Source of the DNA: Streptomyces sp. NRRL B-24085
GTDB taxonomy: Bacteria; Actinomycetota; Actinomycetes; Streptomycetales; Streptomycetaceae
Direction of reading: 5' to 3'
NCBI RefSeq assembly: GCF_001282115.1
Contig: NZ_LJBR01000154.1
Coordinates: 1 to 64,000, forward strand
DNA length: 64,000 nt
The notes under the pieces: generated by a model
Database searches by the model: none
What the model saw: only the letters and a program-made list of their open reading frames with translations
What the model was told of the DNA's origin: nothing
Position numbers and translations under genes: made by a program
Shown here: in pieces, positions 35,559 to 44,519 of the stretch
Position numbering within the stretch: the first letter of the stretch is position 1
Layout: every line of letters starts with the position of its first letter

Positions 35559-36119
35559 TCAGCCCTCCGTACGCCATTCGTGACCCGGCAGGAAGCGCAC
35601 GTCGTACTTCTGCGGCACGGTGGCGAACTTGCTGCCCTCCGGGACGAACGGCTTTGCGGGCAGGGTCAGTTCGTCGGTGGGGGTGCCGAGGCTCTCGAAG
35701 AAGCGCTCGAAGGTGCCGCCCGGTCCGGCGGCCACGCCGACGATCTGGGTGTGGTGCCGTTCCATGCGGTAGGCGTGGGGGCAGTTCTTCGGGACGAAGC
35801 CGAAGTCGCCGGGCGTGAGCAGCTTTTCGTGCTGTTCGCCGTCCAGGTCCTCCACGAAGAGGCGGACCGCGCCCTGGGTGACGTAGAAGACCTCGTAGGT
35901 GTCGGGGTGGGAGTGCGCCGGGATCAGCTCGCCCTTGGGGCCGTCGCAGGTGAAGAAGTTGAAGGTGTTCTCGGTCTGCTCGCCGCCTGCGTAGACCGTG
36001 AAGAGGTCACCGAAGAGGTGGGCCCGGTCCCCGTGGCCCTTCTCGATGAAGTACGGCTTGCCCGGCTCGGGCGGGATGCGTGAGCGGGTGCGATACCGGG
36101 TGGCGTACTCGATGGTCAT
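35559..36119 (-). CDS. queD: Quercetin 2,3-dioxygenase, bicupin-fold family (QueD-like)
   Basis: 186 residues of a single cupin domain. Metal ligands His69, His71 and Glu76 (PAHSHPDTYEV) and His115 (NCPHAYRM) fall at the positions I recall for the nickel-dependent QueD of a Streptomyces strain, about 188 residues. The enzyme opens the flavonol ring of quercetin with release of CO, consistent with use of plant flavonoids in soil. A 19-bp palindrome lies 28 bp upstream of its start. The MarR-type gene upstream on the same strand is a candidate regulator. Confidence 0.85.
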   Translation of the reverse strand: MTIEYATRYRTRSRIPPEPGKPYFIEKGHGDRAHLFGDLFTVYAGGEQTENTFNFFTCDGPKGELIPAHSHPDTYEVFYVTQGAVRLFVEDLDGEQHEKLLTPGDFGFVPKNCPHAYRMERHHTQIVGVAAGPGGTFERFFESLGTPTDELTLPAKPFVPEGSKFATVPQKYDVRFLPGHEWRTEG

Positions 36120-36146
36120 GCGGAACCTCCGGCCGGATCGAGAGCC

Positions 36147-36165
36147 ATGTCAGGTTACCTGACAT
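36147..36165. promoter_or_regulatory. 19-bp perfect palindrome upstream of queD
   Basis: ATGTCAGGTTACCTGACAT is a perfect palindrome around a central T. It lies 28 bp before queD, over the likely promoter, and 63 bp beyond the end of the upstream MarR gene. It is a strong operator candidate; the regulator is not known. Confidence 0.7.
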
Positions 36166-36227
36166 TAATGGTGGGAGTAAGGCCTTGGCGAGATCACTCG
36201 CGGGGGCGTGGCCGGTGTGGCTCCGCT

Positions 36228-36851
36228 TCAGTCCAGGTCTCGGACGCTGTCGCCGTTCGCCCGACGGCGGCCTGCCCGAGGGGGGTTCGGTGGGGTCGGG
36301 TTGAGCGGGTCGTCGATCAGGCCCCCCACCCGGCGCGTCTCGTCGAACGGGTCCACGGCCATCTCGTGCGCCGCCGTGGTGAGGGCCTTCAGGGCGGGGA
36401 CGAGCCCGGCGCGCGCGTCGGCGGGCAACCGCTCGACGAGCGAGCGGATCTCGGTACGCCGGTGGGCGAGGACCCGCGCCACGAGGTCCCGGCCGGCGGG
36501 GGTGAGGCGCAGGATGACTTCCCGCCGGTTGCCGGGGTTGGTCCTGCGGTCGATGAGCCCGGCGGTCTCGAGGCGCTCGACCATGCGCAGGGCGGTCGAG
36601 GGGTTGACTCTCAAGGTCGCTGCCAGTGCGGCGAGCTTGACCGGTCCGCAGGTGTCCAGCACCACGAGGGCGCGGAGCTGGGGCAGGGTGAGGGATTCGT
36701 CGGTGGAGGCGAGCGCCCGTGCGGAGATCGCGACGAGCAGTCTTGATGCAGACATGACCGCCATGGTGACGTCCTCGGCTTCCTGGTCGAGCGCCGAACG
36801 GGCAGGCGAATCATCCGAGGGCTGCGGGTGCGGGGGATCCTGGCGTCTCAT
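36228..36851 (-). CDS. MarR-family regulator with long C-terminal tail
   Basis: 207 residues. The N-terminal ~25 residues are polar. The MarR winged helix is VKLAALAATLRVNPSTALRM with a wing NPGNRREVILRLTPAG. The last ~35 residues (after residue ~170) are Pro/Arg-rich and unusual. It lies upstream of queD on the same strand and is a likely flavonoid-responsive repressor (inference). Confidence 0.8.
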   Translation of the reverse strand: MRRQDPPHPQPSDDSPARSALDQEAEDVTMAVMSASRLLVAISARALASTDESLTLPQLRALVVLDTCGPVKLAALAATLRVNPSTALRMVERLETAGLIDRRTNPGNRREVILRLTPAGRDLVARVLAHRRTEIRSLVERLPADARAGLVPALKALTTAAHEMAVDPFDETRRVGGLIDDPLNPTPPNPPRAGRRRANGDSVRDLD

Positions 36852-37124
36852 CGCTGTCTGTTCCGCTTCTCCGTCGCGTGCGGTCTGGGATCTGGACTGG
36901 TTGCGAGGGCGACCCGGGTGAGCCGGGCCGTTCGGCCCGCTCGGGGTACCCCTGCTGCGCCGGGTGCATCCGCCGTGCCCGGCTCGCGGTGATCACGTAC
37001 CGGATCTAACGTCTGAACCGACGGTCCGCCGGTACTCGCAAAGAAACGCGTGTGGAGGCGGGGCGGGTGCACGGCAGCCCGTGGGCTCACGGAGCAGGGT
37101 CGCTGAAATGCCCGCAAAAAACAT

Positions 37125-37141
37125 CATTGCACAGTGCAATG
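37125..37141. promoter_or_regulatory. 17-bp perfect palindrome upstream of the FAD/Fe-S oxidase gene
   Basis: CATTGCACAGTGCAATG is a perfect palindrome around a central A, in an AT-rich patch. It lies 135 bp before the oxidase ATG within the 424-bp gap 36852-37275. The rest of the gap shows no gene. It could control the oxidase operon or the divergent MarR gene. Confidence 0.6.
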
Positions 37142-37275
37142 GTGGGTACTCGCGGGTCGGAGGCTCGCCGAAGGCTCACTCACCGCCGCGAGGCGAGGTG
37201 CGCGCACGGGTCGACGAGTCCTTCAGCACATGATCCCGCCTCGCACACGGGGCAGGCCGAAGGAATGGTTTCCCG

Positions 37276-40200
37276 ATGAGTCCTACTTCGCGACAGGGCG
37301 GCCGCGGCCCGGGCGGCGGGCGGCCCGAGTCGGTCGACGTGGTGGAACTGGAGGCCGCGCTGCGAGCCGCCGTCGACGGCGAGGTGCGCTTCGACGCGGG
37401 CAGCAGAGGGGCGTACGCCACGGACGGCTCCAACTACCGCCAGGTACCCCTGGGGGTCGTGGTTCCCCGCACTGTGGACGCGGCCGTACGGACGGTGGAG
37501 GTGTGCCGGAGGTTCAGGGCCCCCGTGCTGTCCCGCGGCGGGGGCACCAGCCTGGCCGGGCAGGGGACCAACACCGCCGTGGTCATCGACTGGACCAAGT
37601 ACTGCCACGCACTGGTCTCCGTGGACCCGGACGCCCGCACCTGCGTGGTGGAGCCCGGGATCGTCCTGGACGAGCTCAACCGGGAGTTGTCGGACCACCG
37701 GCTCCAGTTCGGGCCGAAACCCTCCACGCACAGCCACTGCTCCCTGGGCGGGATGATCGGCAACAACTCGTGCGGCGCGTCCGCGCAGGCGTACGGCAAG
37801 ACCGTGGACAACGTGCGCCGGCTGGAGATCCTCACCTACGACGGCACCCGCATGTGGGTCGGGCCGACGGACGCGGAGGAGCGGAAGCGGATCGCGGCCG
37901 AGGGCGGTCGCCGGGCCGAGATCCACTCCGGTCTGGAGCGGATCGTGACCGAGTACCTGGCGGACATCCGGCAGGGCTACCCGAAGATCCCGCGCCGGGT
38001 CTCCGGCTACAACCTGGACTCCCTGCTGCCCGAGAACGGCTTCGACCTCGCCAAGGCACTGGTCGGCAGCGAGGGCACTCTGGTGACGGTGCTGCGCGCC
38101 GAACTCGACCTGGTGCCGGTACCGGCCTGCCAGGCGCTGCTGGTCCTCGGCTACGACGACATCTGCCGCGCCGCCGACGACGTACCCGAACTCCTGCGGC
38201 ACTGCTCGCCCGGACAACTGGAGGCGCTCGACGGCCGGATGGCGCAGCTCATGCGCGAGGAAGGGGCCTACCTCGACTCCCTCGACACCCTTCCGGACGG
38301 CGACAGCTGGCTGATGCTCCAATTCGTCGGGGACAGCCCGGACGACGTGGACGAGCAGGCACACGCCCTGCTGCGGGCGCTGGGCCGCAGCGAGAAGGAC
38401 GCCACGGTGGCCTTCTCCGACGACCCGGAGCGCGAGCAGAAGATGCTAAGGGCCCGCGAGGCGGGACTCGGCGTGACCGCGCGCCCGCCGGACGACCGGG
38501 AGACCTGGGAGGGCTGGGAGGACTCCGCCGTACCGCCCGAGCGGCTGGGCGACTACCTGCGTGACCTGAAGAAGCTGTTCACGGAGTTCGACTACGACCA
38601 CCCCTCGCTGTACGGGCACTTCGGCCAGGGCTGTGTGCACACCCGCATCCCGTTCGGGCTGAAGTCCGCCGAGGGTGTCGCCGGCTTCCGCCGCTTCCTG
38701 GAACACGCCGCCGACCTCGTGGCCTCCTACGGGGGCTCACTGTCCGGCGAGCACGGCGACGGGCAGGCCCGGGGCGAGCTGCTCACCCGCATGTTCGGCG
38801 AACGGCTCGTGACCGCGTTCGGCGAGGTGAAGGCCCTCTTCGACCCGGACGACCTGATGAACCCGGGCAAGGTCGTCGACCCCAACCCCGTCGACGGACA
38901 GTTGCGGCTCGGCCCCACGTGGCGGCCGACCCCCACCGACACCCACTTCGGCTACCCGGACGACGAGCACTCCTTCACCCGGGCCGTGATGCGCTGCGTC
39001 GGCATCGGCAACTGCCGCAGCCACCAGGGCGGTGTCATGTGCCCCTCCTACCGGGCCACCAAGGAGGAGGAGCACTCCACCCGAGGGCGCTCCCGCCTGC
39101 TGTTCGAGATGCTCGACGGACACGCCGACTCGGCCGTCACCGATGGCTGGCGCTCGACCGAGGTCCGCGACGCCCTCGACCTGTGCCTGGCCTGCAAGGG
39201 CTGCAAGTCCGACTGCCCCACGGGTGTCGACATGGCGACGTACAAGGCGGAGTTCCTGGCCCACCACTACGAGGGGCGCCCGCGTCCGGCGGCCCACTAC
39301 TCCATGGGCTGGCTGCCGCTGTGGGCCCGTCTGGCACAGGCCGCCCCCTCCCTGCTCAACAGCGTGTTGCAGGCCCCGGGACTGGCCCGCGTGGGCAAAC
39401 GGCTGGCCGGGGTGGACGACGCCCGCCAGGCGCCGCTGTTCGCACCGCAGTCGTTCCTCGCGTGGTGGCGGGAGCGGGACGCGGACCAGCCGGACCCCGC
39501 CGACCCGCGGACCGTGGTGGTCTGGCCCGACACGTTCAGCACCTTCTTCCATCCCTCGATCGCGATCTCGGCGGTACGCGTCCTGGAGGACGCCGGCTTC
39601 CGCGTCGCCGTGCCGACGGACGCCGTGTGCTGCGGACTGACCTGGATCTCCACCGGGCAGCTCACCGTCGCCAAGAAGGTCCTGCGCCGCACGCTCGACG
39701 TCCTGCGCCCGTACATCGAGGCCGGCACGCCGGTCATCGGGCTCGAACCGTCCTGCACCGCCGTGTTCCGCTCCGACGCGCCGGAGCTGATGCCCGACGA
39801 CCAGGACGTGCGGCGCCTGGCCGGCCAGTTCCGCACCTTCGCCGAACACCTCGTGCACCACGCGCCGAAGGACTGGCAGCCACCCGCGCTGACCCGGCAG
39901 GCCGTCGTGCAGACCCACTGCCACCAGCACGCGATCATGAAGGACGACGCCGACCGTGAACTCATGCGCCGCGCCCACCTCGACGCCGACGTGCTGGACG
40001 AGGGCTGCTGCGGCCTGGCCGGGAACTTCGGCTTCGAACGCGGTCACCACGAGGTCTCCATGGCCGTCGCGGAACAGGGCGTGCTGCCGGCGGTGCGCGC
40101 GGCCGCCCCCGACAGCCTGCTCCTGGCCGACGGATTCAGTTGCCGCACCCAGATCGAACAGGGCGACACCGGCCGCCGGGCCCTGCACCTGGCCGAGGCA

Positions 40201-40380
40201 CTGGCCCTCGGCCTCGACGGCAACCTGCCCAGCGACCATCCCGAACGCCTGGCCCGCAGGCCGTCCGGGCCGTCGCGGTCCGCGCGCTGGGCGATCACCG
40301 CGGGCGCGGTCGCACTGACGGCGGGCACGGCCGCCCTGGCCGGCCGCAGCGCCGCGCGAAGCCTGCGAGGCCACCCGTAA
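37276..40380 (+). CDS. D-lactate/2-hydroxyacid dehydrogenase, FAD plus Fe-S fusion
   Basis: 1034 residues. The FAD_binding_4 domain includes LSRGGGTSLAGQGTN and the C-terminal FAD-oxidase domain ends with an ALFDPDDLMNPGK-type sequence. It is fused to a GlpC-like module: a cysteine cluster CVGIGNCRSHQGGVMCPSY, then CLACKGCKSDCPTG, and two CCG-type motifs (VCCGLTWIS, GCCGLAGNFGFE). A C-terminal membrane anchor occupies the last ~30 residues. This is the large D-lactate or D-2-hydroxyacid dehydrogenase that passes electrons to quinone. It is followed by a pyruvate-oxidase-like gene after 45 bp, so its product pyruvate could be channelled on. Confidence 0.85.
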   Translation: MSPTSRQGGRGPGGGRPESVDVVELEAALRAAVDGEVRFDAGSRGAYATDGSNYRQVPLGVVVPRTVDAAVRTVEVCRRFRAPVLSRGGGTSLAGQGTNTAVVIDWTKYCHALVSVDPDARTCVVEPGIVLDELNRELSDHRLQFGPKPSTHSHCSLGGMIGNNSCGASAQAYGKTVDNVRRLEILTYDGTRMWVGPTDAEERKRIAAEGGRRAEIHSGLERIVTEYLADIRQGYPKIPRRVSGYNLDSLLPENGFDLAKALVGSEGTLVTVLRAELDLVPVPACQALLVLGYDDICRAADDVPELLRHCSPGQLEALDGRMAQLMREEGAYLDSLDTLPDGDSWLMLQFVGDSPDDVDEQAHALLRALGRSEKDATVAFSDDPEREQKMLRAREAGLGVTARPPDDRETWEGWEDSAVPPERLGDYLRDLKKLFTEFDYDHPSLYGHFGQGCVHTRIPFGLKSAEGVAGFRRFLEHAADLVASYGGSLSGEHGDGQARGELLTRMFGERLVTAFGEVKALFDPDDLMNPGKVVDPNPVDGQLRLGPTWRPTPTDTHFGYPDDEHSFTRAVMRCVGIGNCRSHQGGVMCPSYRATKEEEHSTRGRSRLLFEMLDGHADSAVTDGWRSTEVRDALDLCLACKGCKSDCPTGVDMATYKAEFLAHHYEGRPRPAAHYSMGWLPLWARLAQAAPSLLNSVLQAPGLARVGKRLAGVDDARQAPLFAPQSFLAWWRERDADQPDPADPRTVVVWPDTFSTFFHPSIAISAVRVLEDAGFRVAVPTDAVCCGLTWISTGQLTVAKKVLRRTLDVLRPYIEAGTPVIGLEPSCTAVFRSDAPELMPDDQDVRRLAGQFRTFAEHLVHHAPKDWQPPALTRQAVVQTHCHQHAIMKDDADRELMRRAHLDADVLDEGCCGLAGNFGFERGHHEVSMAVAEQGVLPAVRAAAPDSLLLADGFSCRTQIEQGDTGRRALHLAEALALGLDGNLPSDHPERLARRPSGPSRSARWAITAGAVALTAGTAALAGRSAARSLRGHP

Positions 40381-40425
40381 CCCCCCAACCGACGTACGCA
40401 CACGTCCCATCGGAAAGGTCAGCAC

Positions 40426-42249
40426 ATGTCGACGAAGGTCTCCGACCACATCCTCGAACGACTGCGCGCCTGGGAGGTCGAGCACGTCTTCGCCTACCCC
40501 GGCGACGGCATCAACGGACTGCTCGCCGCCTGGGGACGCGCCGACAACAAGCCCCAGTTCGTCCAGGCCAGGCACGAGGAGATGGCCGCCTTCGAAGCCG
40601 TCGGCTACGCGAAGTTCTCCGGCAGGGTCGGCGTGTGCGCCGCCACCTCCGGACCCGGCGCCATCCACCTCCTCAACGGGCTGTACGACGCGAAGCTGGA
40701 CCACGTGCCCGTCGTCGCGATCGTCGGGCAGACCAACCGCAGCGCGATGGGCGGCTCCTACCAGCAGGAGATCGACCTGCTGAGCCTCTTCAAGGACGTC
40801 GCCTCGGACTTCTGCGAGATGGTCACCGTCCCCGAGCAGTTGCCCAACGTCCTCGACCGGGCCATGCGCACGGCCATGGCACGCCGCTCGGTGACAGCCG
40901 TCATCGTCCCCGCCGACGTGCAGGAGCTCGACTACTCCCCGCCCGAGCACGCCTTCAAGATGGTCCCCTCCAGCCTGGGCATGTCCCACTACGCGCCCGT
41001 GCCCGCCGACTCCGACATCGAGCGCGCCGCCGAGGTCCTCAACGCCGGTGAGAAGGTCGCCGTCCTCATCGGCCAGGGTGCCCGCGGCGCCCGCCAGGAG
41101 GTCATGGAGGTCGCCGACAAGCTGGGTGCCGGCGTGGCCAAGGCCCTGCTCGGCAAGGACGCCCTCGACGACGACCTGCCCTATGTCACCGGTTCGATCG
41201 GCCTGCTGGGCACCCGTCCGTCGTACGAGCTGATGCAGGACTGCGACACCCTGCTGGTCATCGGATCCAGCTTCCCCTACACGCAGTTCCTGCCCGAGTT
41301 CGGCCAGGCACGCGCCGTGCAGATCGACATCGACCCGCACATGGTCGGCCTGCGCTACCCGTTCGAGGTCAACCTCGTCGGCGACGCCCGCGTCACCCTC
41401 CAGCGGCTGCTGCCCCATCTGCGGCCGGCCAAGAACGATGCCTGGCGCAAGAAGATCGAGAAGAACACCGCCCGCTGGTGGGAGGTCATGGAGCGGCGTG
41501 CCGCGGTGGACGCCGAGCCGATCAACCCCGAGTACGTGGCCCACGCCCTGAACGGCCTGCTGCCCGAGAACGTCATCCTGGCCGCCGACTCCGGTTCCGC
41601 CGCCAACTGGTACGCACGCCACCTGCGGCTGCGCGGTGGGATGCGCGGCTCGCTCTCCGGCACGCTGGCCACCATGGGCCCGGGCGTCCCCTATGTGATC
41701 GGCGCGAAGTTCGCGCATGGCGACCGTCCCGCGATCGCGCTCGTGGGCGACGGGGCGATGCAGATGAACGGTCTCGCCGAGCTGATCACGGTCGCCAAGT
41801 ACTGGGAGCAGTGGGCGGATCCGCGCCTCGTAGTGGCGGTGTTCAACAACCAGGACCTCAACCAGGTCACCTGGGAGATGCGGGCCATGTCCGGCGCCCC
41901 GCAGTTCCTGCCCTCGCAGTCCCTGCCCGACGTCGCCTACGCCGACTTCGCCCGGTCGGTGGGCCTGGGCGGGATGCGGATCGAGAAGCCGCAGGACGTG
42001 CAGGGCGCCTGGGAGACGGCGCTGGCGGCCGACCGGCCCTTCGTCCTGGACTTCCGCACCGACCCGGCGGTGCCGCCCATCCCGCCGCACGCGTCCCTCG
42101 ACCAGATCGAGGCCGCGGCGCTGTCCGTCCTCAAGGGCGACAGCGACCGTGCCGGGATGGTCCGCCAGGGCTTCAAGGCCAAGGTCCAGGAAATGCTGCC
42201 CGGCCACCGCCGTCGCGAGGACCGGCCCGGTACCGGAGAGGATCAGTGA
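40426..42249 (+). CDS. Thiamine-diphosphate enzyme, pyruvate oxidase/dehydrogenase (quinone) type
   Basis: 607 residues with the three acetohydroxyacid-synthase-like domains. The catalytic Glu lies in ARHEEMAAFE near residue 51. The ThDP-binding motif runs from GDGAMQMNG to VVAVFNN. The overall sequence is of the PoxB type (pyruvate to acetate and CO2 with electrons to quinone). The C-terminus has a basic tail rather than a clear amphipathic lipid-binding helix. The stop overlaps the start of the next gene (GTGA). Confidence 0.82.
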   Translation: MSTKVSDHILERLRAWEVEHVFAYPGDGINGLLAAWGRADNKPQFVQARHEEMAAFEAVGYAKFSGRVGVCAATSGPGAIHLLNGLYDAKLDHVPVVAIVGQTNRSAMGGSYQQEIDLLSLFKDVASDFCEMVTVPEQLPNVLDRAMRTAMARRSVTAVIVPADVQELDYSPPEHAFKMVPSSLGMSHYAPVPADSDIERAAEVLNAGEKVAVLIGQGARGARQEVMEVADKLGAGVAKALLGKDALDDDLPYVTGSIGLLGTRPSYELMQDCDTLLVIGSSFPYTQFLPEFGQARAVQIDIDPHMVGLRYPFEVNLVGDARVTLQRLLPHLRPAKNDAWRKKIEKNTARWWEVMERRAAVDAEPINPEYVAHALNGLLPENVILAADSGSAANWYARHLRLRGGMRGSLSGTLATMGPGVPYVIGAKFAHGDRPAIALVGDGAMQMNGLAELITVAKYWEQWADPRLVVAVFNNQDLNQVTWEMRAMSGAPQFLPSQSLPDVAYADFARSVGLGGMRIEKPQDVQGAWETALAADRPFVLDFRTDPAVPPIPPHASLDQIEAAALSVLKGDSDRAGMVRQGFKAKVQEMLPGHRRREDRPGTGEDQ

Positions 42250-43355
42250 CGCGCAAGGAGACGGTGGAACGGCTGGAGACGGCCGTCTACACGGTGCCGA
42301 CCGACACGCCGGAGGCGGACGGCACCCTGAGCTGGGACAGCACGACCCTGGTGCTCGCGACCGTGCGCTGCGGTCCGGTCACCGGGATCGGCTGGACCTA
42401 CGCTCCGGCGGCCGCGGCCCGGATCGTCGACGACGTGCTCGCCGACGTCGTCGTCGGCCGCCCCGCCTTCGACGTGCCGGGGATCAACGAGGCCATGCAG
42501 CGGGCCGTGCGCAACGCCGGCCTGCCCGGGGTCGCCGCGCAGGCGATCTCCGCCGTGGACATCGCCCTGTGGGACTGCAAGGCCCGTCTGCTGGACCTGC
42601 CCCTGGTGGACCTGCTCGGCGCGGCCCGCGCGGAGGTGCCGGTCTACGGAAGCGGAGGGTTCACGACCTACGACGCCGAACGGCAGGACCGCCAACTACG
42701 GGGCTGGGCGCAGGAACTGGGCGTCCCCCGCGTCAAGATCAAGATCGGTGAGTCGTGGGGGCGGTGCGAGGAACGCGACCTGCGGCGCGTCGCCGAGGCC
42801 CGCGCGAGCATCGGCGACACGGCGGCGCTGTTCGTGGACGCCAACGGCGCCTACGGCGCCAAACAGGCCGTCCGGGTCGCCGCCGCGCTGGCCGACGAGG
42901 GCGTGACCTGGTTCGAGGAACCCGTCTCCTCCGACCACCTCACCGCCCTCGCCCACGTGCGCGACCGTGTCACCGCCGACGTCGCCGCCGGCGAGTACGG
43001 CTACACCCTCCCGTACTTCGAGCACATGCTCGCCGCCGGAGCGGTGGACTGCCTCCAGGCGGACGTCACACGGTGCGGAGGCATCACCGTCTGGCTGCGC
43101 GTCGCCGCCCTCGCCCACGGCAGGGGTCTGGACATCTCCGGCCACTGCGCACCGCACGCCCACGCCCACGCGGCGGCGGCCGTGCCCAACCTGCGGCACC
43201 TGGAGTGGTTCCACGACCACGTCCGCATCGAGGGCATCCTGTTCGACGGCGTCCTCGACCCGGCGGGCGGCAGCGTCGACCCCGCCGAAGGCACCGGGCC
43301 CGGGCTGGGTCTGGCTCTGAACACCGAGCGCGCCCAGCGGTATCGGGTGACCTGA
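42246..43355 (+). CDS. Enolase-superfamily enzyme, mandelate racemase/muconate cycloisomerase type
   Basis: 369 residues from GTG 42246. Metal ligands are probably Asp198 (FVDANG), Glu224 (FEEP) and Glu250 (AAGEYG). Lys164 and Lys166 form the KxK acid/base pair (VKIKIG), and a His lies in ISGHCAPHAHAHA. A MR-subgroup sugar-acid dehydratase is likely; the substrate is unknown. It overlaps the thiamine enzyme gene by 4 bp, so the three genes form one operon that could take a sugar acid to a 2-keto acid. Confidence 0.82.
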   Translation: MTRKETVERLETAVYTVPTDTPEADGTLSWDSTTLVLATVRCGPVTGIGWTYAPAAAARIVDDVLADVVVGRPAFDVPGINEAMQRAVRNAGLPGVAAQAISAVDIALWDCKARLLDLPLVDLLGAARAEVPVYGSGGFTTYDAERQDRQLRGWAQELGVPRVKIKIGESWGRCEERDLRRVAEARASIGDTAALFVDANGAYGAKQAVRVAAALADEGVTWFEEPVSSDHLTALAHVRDRVTADVAAGEYGYTLPYFEHMLAAGAVDCLQADVTRCGGITVWLRVAALAHGRGLDISGHCAPHAHAHAAAAVPNLRHLEWFHDHVRIEGILFDGVLDPAGGSVDPAEGTGPGLGLALNTERAQRYRVT

Positions 43356-43393
43356 ACAGGAGTGCCGTACCCGGGTACGACGCCTCGGCCGCA

Positions 43394-44002
43394 CTACTGC
43401 GCCCAGTGCGCCATGTCCCGCGCGGTACCGATCAGGCACTCCACGTCGGTCGGGAAGCCGGCGAGGGCGTGGGCGGTCAGGCGCAGGTGGCCCTCCAGGC
43501 AGACCAGGCGGTCCTGCCGCTCGCCGACGAGGATGAGCGGAGGGAACCTCTCGCCACCGGTGAGTGCGTGGGAGGCGTCGACGAACGGTTCGTTCGGTAC
43601 GTCGAAGGCCCGTAGCCCCGCTCTGATGCGTGCCGCGGCGTCGGCCGGCCGGCGACTGCCGCCCGACAGTTCGATCCAGTACGAGTAGTCGAGGTACCGC
43701 ACGCCGGCAACCTCGTCGGCGGACAGAACCGCCCTGGTCCACGTGACGTCGGTGGGGAAGTCCTGGAACAGGCCGCGGTTCTCGCCGTACCCGCGCGTCG
43801 CGGCGAGCAGGGCGCGACGTGCGAGGTTCGCTCCGGTGTCGGAGAAGTCCGGGCGCGTCAGCAGCTGTTCGTCATGCCCGGCTGCCTCCAGCCGGGACCG
43901 GAGGTTCCGGCCGAACCTGGGGCTGGACAGCTCGCCGCCCAGGAAGCAGGCGATCATCTCGTCCTCGCTGCTCACGCCCAGTACTCGCACGGCCCTCAGC
44001 AT
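43394..44002 (-). CDS. Conserved-looking hypothetical protein, 202 aa
   Basis: Starts MLRAVRVLGVSSEDEMIACF and contains a patterned middle (SRFGRNLRSRLEAAG-like region, then WIELSGGSRRPADAAARI). It looks like a family I have seen in Streptomyces without known function. The N-terminus is uncertain because the upstream frame continues into an acetyltransferase-like remnant; the ATG at 44002 has no strong ribosome binding site. It ends convergently with the enolase-superfamily gene. Confidence 0.65.
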   Translation of the reverse strand: MLRAVRVLGVSSEDEMIACFLGGELSSPRFGRNLRSRLEAAGHDEQLLTRPDFSDTGANLARRALLAATRGYGENRGLFQDFPTDVTWTRAVLSADEVAGVRYLDYSYWIELSGGSRRPADAAARIRAGLRAFDVPNEPFVDASHALTGGERFPPLILVGERQDRLVCLEGHLRLTAHALAGFPTDVECLIGTARDMAHWAQ

Positions 44003-44165
44003 AGGTTCGTTCAGCGGCCTGACGGTCGTGTCGGTCGCCGCGCCCGTGAGCTGTGCGACGCCGTCCGCGACACGGAGACTGCCGCCTCCGGCGACGGTAC
44101 CGTCGTGCAGCGCGAGGTAGGGCACCACGCCGGCTGTCGCGAAGTACCGTTCGGGGGCGGCCCCC
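44003..44165 (-). pseudogene. Remnant of a GNAT acetyltransferase, in frame with the next gene
   Basis: The frame upstream of 44002 reads PYLALHDGTVAGGGSLRVAD then GVAQLTGAATDTT, the beta-sheet of GNAT proteins up to just before the acetyl-CoA loop, and stops resembling it there. No Q/RxxGxG/A motif follows. It is probably a truncated gene that now joins the following gene in frame. Confidence 0.45.
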
Positions 44166-44285
44166 GCCGGCGCCGCAAGGTGCCGTCCCGCCGCAGTTCG
44201 CGTCGGCGGCGTGAGCAGCTTCCCAGGACGGTCGCCCGGGTGAGGGACTGGCCCCGGTCCGGGGCCGGGGGAATGATCAGGGCCC

Positions 44286-44516
44286 ATGGGAACACGGGCA
44301 CGTTGGGGGACACGCGCCGTCATCGCCGTATGCGTGGCGGCCGTGATGTGGCTGCTGGTGACCGCCGTGCGGGACGGCTGGGGTGTGGCCGACCCGGTGG
44401 CGAGTGTCCTCGGCTCGGCCGCGGGACTCGTCGCCCTGGTCCTCTCCCTGCGGGCGGCCCCTGATACGCCGTCCGCCACGACCAGCCACCCGGCGCCGCC
44501 CGAGGTGCCGAAATGA
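44286..44516 (+). CDS. Small membrane protein, 76 aa
   Basis: Two predicted membrane helices (VIAVCVAAVMWLLVTAV and VASVLGSAAGLVALVLSL) and a Pro/Thr-rich tail. No family was recognised. The size and two-helix layout are reminiscent of small membrane partners in effector systems, but no effector is adjacent. A second small gene follows after 3 bp. Confidence 0.55.
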   Translation: MGTRARWGTRAVIAVCVAAVMWLLVTAVRDGWGVADPVASVLGSAAGLVALVLSLRAAPDTPSATTSHPAPPEVPK

Positions 44517-44519
44517 TGG

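Noticed and set aside
38737..42207. 1156-residue open frame antisense to the oxidase and thiamine enzyme genes
   Set aside because: Sense-strand frames show clear catalytic motifs; the antisense product has no domain and only valine/glycine/histidine-rich shadow composition.
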